In this document: piece after piece, positions 61,182-64,000 of the stretch
Numbering within the stretch: the first letter of the stretch is position 1
Layout of the letters: each line of letters begins with the position of its first letter
From: Streptomyces sp. NBC_00271
GTDB lineage: Bacteria; Actinomycetota; Actinomycetes; Streptomycetales; Streptomycetaceae
DNA length: 64,000 nt
NCBI RefSeq assembly: GCF_036178845.1
Contig: NZ_CP108070.1
Location: 7,068,001-7,132,000 of the forward strand
Direction of reading: 5' to 3'
Notes under the pieces: generated by a model
Told to the model about the DNA's origin: nothing
Database searches by the model: none
The model's input: the letters and a program-made list of their open reading frames with translations, nothing else
Program-made: the position numbers and the translations under genes

Positions 61182-63373
61182 CGGGCGGGCTCCTCTACGG
61201 CGGCTCGGCGGGGGGTGTCCGCCCGACGGGCGCTCACTCCTGCCGGGGTGGCTTCCTGGTGCTCCCGCAGGGCCCGCATCTGCGCCGCCGTCTTCAGCAG
61301 CATCTCGTCGTACTCCGCGGCCGGATCGGAGTCGAGGACGATCGCGCCGCCCGCGCCCAGGTGCGTCAGCCCGTCCGCGAGTACGGCGGTACGGATGACG
61401 ATGCTGAGGTCGGCGCCGCCACTGCACCCCAGGTAGCCGAGGGCCCCGGAGTACACCCCGCGCGCCTCGGTCTCCAGCGTGTCGATGATCTCCATGGTGC
61501 GCAGCTTCGGCGCGCCGGTCATCGAGCCGCCGGGGAAGCAGGCGCGGACGCAGTCCACCGCGTCCGTGTCCGGGCGCAGCCGGCCCCCGACGGTGGAGAC
61601 GAGCTGGTGCACGGTGGCGTAGGTCTCGGTGGCCATGAGCCGGGAGACGCGTACCGTCCCGGTCCGGCAGACCCGGCCCAGGTCGTTGCGGAGCAGGTCG
61701 ACGATCATCAGGTTCTCGGCGCGGGTCTTGGCGTCGGCGGCGAGCGCGTCCCGCAGGCGCGTGTCCTCCTCCGGGGTGTCGCCCCGGGGCGCGGTGCCCT
61801 TGATGGGCCGGGCCTCGGCGACGCCGCCGCGGGTGATCCGCAGGAAGCGCTCGGGGGAGGCGCCCGCCACGTCGAGGTCGCCGAACCGCAGGAAGGCCGC
61901 GTACGGCGCCGGGTTGACGCGGCGCAGCACCCGGTAGAAGTCGTACGCGTCGGGCGGCGCGGGCAGCCGGGCCGCGTTGGTCAGACAGATCTCGTAGCTG
62001 GTGCCCGCACGGAGTTCGCGCGCGCAGGCCTCGATGTCCGCGAGGTAGGTGGCCCGGTCGCGGACGAGCCATGGTTCGGCGGCGAGGTCCGGCTCGGCCG
62101 ACACGGGAGCGGGCGGTAACGGCTGCGGGTCGGGGCCGACGAAGGTGAGCTGGGCGAGTGCGCCGTCGAGCCAGTCGGTGGCCTCCCGGGTGGCCTGGGG
62201 GGTGTCCTCGGCCACACAGACGGCGTAGGTGAAGCCCTCCTGGTGGTCCACCGCGATCAGCCGGTCGGCGAACAGCCAGCAGGCGTCGGGGGTTTCGGCC
62301 CGGTGGCGGTTGGGGGAGCCGCAGTCGGCCTTGGTCTCGTACCCGAAGTAGCCGACGTATCCGCCGGTGAAGTCGAAGGGCAGCCCGGTGGCGTCCACGC
62401 GGCGGTTCGCCAACTGCCGCTTGAGGTAGTCGAAGACGCTCGCCCGGACCTTGCGCGGCGGCCGGCCCGCCCGCTCGATCTCGCAACGGCCGCTCGTGAC
62501 GTCGTACCGGACGAACTCCGACAGCGGCCCGGAGCCGTCACCGAAGAACGAGAACCGTGACCGCCCCTCCTCGACGCGCGCGCTGTCCAGCCAGAACGCC
62601 CGCGGGGAGGCGGCGTACATGCGGGTGAAGGCGGCCTCCGCGTCGACGGCGGTGGCGATGCGGCGGGTGTGCAGCCGGTGGGCGGGGCGGACGGTCCGCG
62701 CGGTGCGGGAGGGCGCGGCGGGGGCGGGGATGGCCGCCGCGGACGGGGTGACCGCGGTGTTCTTCGTACGGGTCTTGCGGGCGCGTTGCGCCGTGAGGTT
62801 GCGGAAGTTCACGAGCATCCGGTGGCCGTACTCGGTCAGGACGGACTCCGGGTGGAACTGCACCCCCCACAGCGGCCGGGTGCGGTGCCGCAGTCCCATC
62901 AGGACGCCGTCCTCGGACCAGGCCGTGGCTTCCAGCGTCCCGGGCAGCGGCTCGCGCACGGACAGTGAGTGGTAGCGGACCGCGGTGAAGTGCTGCGGCA
63001 GCCCCTGGAACAGGTCCCGCTCGTCGTGCCGGATTCTCGACAGATGCCCGTGCCGGGGCTCCGGGGCGGGCAGCACCCGGCCCCGCTCCCCGAGTGCGAT
63101 GCCCTGGTGGCCCAGGCAGACACCGAGCACCGGGATCGTGGACTCCGCGAGCACTCTGGCGCTGATCCCGAAGTCACGGGATTCGGCCGGGTGCCCCGGG
63201 CCCGGCGACACCACCACATTGTCGAATTCCGAGAGATCCGGAATTCTTCCGCCTGTTCCGTCGGGGGCGGCGTCGTTGAGGATCACCACCGGCTCCTCGC
63301 CGTTGACCTCGGCGATCAGTTGGAACAGGTTGTACGTGTACGAGTCGTAATTGTCGATGAGCAGGGTCTTCAC
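61178..63373 (-). CDS. pabAB: Aminodeoxychorismate synthase, fused PabA-PabB
   Basis: A 731-residue fusion. The glutaminase half (about 1-195) has Cys86 in GVCLGHQ and His174/Glu176 in QFHPES. A basic Ala/Thr linker (about 195-235) follows, then the chorismate-aminating half. The motif PIKGTAPRGDTPEEDTRLRD contains the Lys typical of aminodeoxychorismate synthase (PIKGT) rather than anthranilate synthase (PIAGT), so the product is the PABA precursor. FPGGSMTGAPKLRTMEII is the chorismate-binding block. Such fusions are found in antibiotic clusters (candicidin, chloramphenicol types) as well as folate synthesis; the operon partners point to the former. Confidence 0.95.
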   Translation of the reverse strand: MKTLLIDNYDSYTYNLFQLIAEVNGEEPVVILNDAAPDGTGGRIPDLSEFDNVVVSPGPGHPAESRDFGISARVLAESTIPVLGVCLGHQGIALGERGRVLPAPEPRHGHLSRIRHDERDLFQGLPQHFTAVRYHSLSVREPLPGTLEATAWSEDGVLMGLRHRTRPLWGVQFHPESVLTEYGHRMLVNFRNLTAQRARKTRTKNTAVTPSAAAIPAPAAPSRTARTVRPAHRLHTRRIATAVDAEAAFTRMYAASPRAFWLDSARVEEGRSRFSFFGDGSGPLSEFVRYDVTSGRCEIERAGRPPRKVRASVFDYLKRQLANRRVDATGLPFDFTGGYVGYFGYETKADCGSPNRHRAETPDACWLFADRLIAVDHQEGFTYAVCVAEDTPQATREATDWLDGALAQLTFVGPDPQPLPPAPVSAEPDLAAEPWLVRDRATYLADIEACARELRAGTSYEICLTNAARLPAPPDAYDFYRVLRRVNPAPYAAFLRFGDLDVAGASPERFLRITRGGVAEARPIKGTAPRGDTPEEDTRLRDALAADAKTRAENLMIVDLLRNDLGRVCRTGTVRVSRLMATETYATVHQLVSTVGGRLRPDTDAVDCVRACFPGGSMTGAPKLRTMEIIDTLETEARGVYSGALGYLGCSGGADLSIVIRTAVLADGLTHLGAGGAIVLDSDPAAEYDEMLLKTAAQMRALREHQEATPAGVSARRADTPRRAAVEEPAR

Positions 63374-63403
63374 CCGCCCACCTCCCTTTGATCGTTCTCG
63401 GGC

Positions 63404-63991
63404 CTACGCGGTCCGTCTTTTGTGGCGTCCGCGGAGCGCCTGGAGCGGTGGGTACAGCCATTTCTTGAAGAATCGCTGAAGGCGCGGCATGAGAATCCAG
63501 GTGACGAGGGCCGTCACACACAGACACAGCAGCAGCGTTCGGATGAGCGGATTGAGACCGCCGAGATACGGAATCACGAGCAGATTGAATAAGAGCACCG
63601 GTGGGAAAACCGCGCTCATATTAATGAACCACAGCTTCCATTTCGCGGGCGGGATCGGTGCCGGCGGCGGTTTCGGCGCGCCGGTCTGGGCGTCGAACCA
63701 GCTCTTGGAACCTCGCACGCTCCGCCGGCCCGTCTCCCGGGCGAACGGGTCCGCCCGGGTGGCCCACTGCGCCCGGATGATCGAGTCTTCCCAGGCCAGG
63801 GCTGACCCTTCGCTGTCGAAGCGGTAGACCACATGCCACTCCGCCTCTCCGTCGGCAAGTACACCACCCCCCAGGAAGCCCGGTTCGCGCGAGCTCGCCC
63901 GCAGCACGGCCCACCCCCAGGAGTGGAAGTCGGTCTCGCGGCCCGGGATCACGTGATACGCCACGGTGACGGTTACGGGATTCCTGGTCAC
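63404..63991 (-). CDS. ABM-family protein with C-terminal membrane segments
   Basis: A 195-residue protein. The N-terminal domain (about 5-95) reads as antibiotic-biosynthesis-monooxygenase fold (VTVAYHVIPGRETDFHSWGW, WHVVYRFDSEGSALAWE); the C-terminal part has two hydrophobic segments (about 125-145 and 150-172), which would put the enzyme on the membrane. ABM proteins oxidise aromatic polyketides or quinols, or act as non-oxidative partners. GTG start at 63991, nine bases from the window edge, so an earlier start cannot be excluded. It is the first of six genes in the operon seen here, 30 bases ahead of pabAB. Confidence 0.82.
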   Translation of the reverse strand: MTRNPVTVTVAYHVIPGRETDFHSWGWAVLRASSREPGFLGGGVLADGEAEWHVVYRFDSEGSALAWEDSIIRAQWATRADPFARETGRRSVRGSKSWFDAQTGAPKPPPAPIPPAKWKLWFINMSAVFPPVLLFNLLVIPYLGGLNPLIRTLLLCLCVTALVTWILMPRLQRFFKKWLYPPLQALRGRHKRRTA

Positions 63992-64000
63992 GCCACCGAG

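Noticed and set aside
61182..62486. Upstream extension of the ligase 1 frame through pabAB
   Set aside because: It is out-of-frame translation of pabAB; the GTG at 61181 overlaps the pabAB stop and begins the conserved protein.

Overview
The window is from a Streptomyces-type actinomycete. The DNA is very GC-rich with strong third-position G/C bias, GTG and TTG starts are common, and the gene order sucC-sucD / purN-purH / folD / mdh with its neighbours matches, from memory, the conserved core of the S. coelicolor chromosome (around SCO4790-SCO4832). No rRNA, tRNA, CRISPR array, phage or transposase gene was seen.

Layout. (1) 0.2-7.3 kb: a PspC-type sensor kinase and LuxR response regulator, small membrane proteins, a SLAC1/TehA-like transporter and two paralogous secreted NlpC/P60 endopeptidases. 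The second endopeptidase has a recognisable ydaO-type c-di-AMP riboswitch in its leader. (2) 7.8-14 kb: pcrA/uvrD helicase driven by a DNA-damage (RecA-NDp/PafBC-type) promoter, an anchored M23 peptidase, a lipase and a B12-binding mutase subunit. (3) 14-22 kb: a six-gene block around an uncharacterised SWIM zinc-finger / MoxR AAA+ / DUF5682 / vWA system, with DUF5691 and a secreted protein. It is divergently transcribed around a perfect inverted repeat whose arms are the same damage-promoter element. (4) 23.6-41.6 kb: core metabolism (sucCD, purNH, folD, mdh) interspersed with four helix-turn-helix proteins that also carry a membrane segment, one of them fused to a peptidoglycan-binding and lysozyme-like domain whose expected catalytic Glu appears to be Gln. 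(5) 39.5-40.6 kb: 1.1 kb without a gene, made of Streptomyces-type intergenic repeats including a 112-bp tandem repeat. (6) 41.8-45.8 kb: a membrane protein/small protein/anchored protein trio and a MarR-GNAT fusion with a perfect palindrome over its own start. (7) 46-53.2 kb: a choline-to-betaine oxidation and betaine uptake operon (aldehyde dehydrogenase, GMC oxidoreductase, ABC ATPase, double permease, lipoprotein). (8) 53.2-55.9 kb: a MocR-type regulator flanked by two AhpD/carboxymuconolactone-decarboxylase paralogues. (9) 55.9-64 kb: a tightly packed minus-strand operon making p-aminobenzoate (fused PabAB plus a PabC-like lyase) together with two adenylate-forming ligases, a flavin hydroxylase and a membrane-anchored ABM-family protein, which looks like a specialised-metabolite pathway continuing past the window edge.

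The two strongest leads are the DNA-damage-wired SWIM/MoxR/DUF5682/vWA system at 14-22 kb and the PABA-derived pathway at 56-64 kb. The identifications come from reading motifs; no database search was run.
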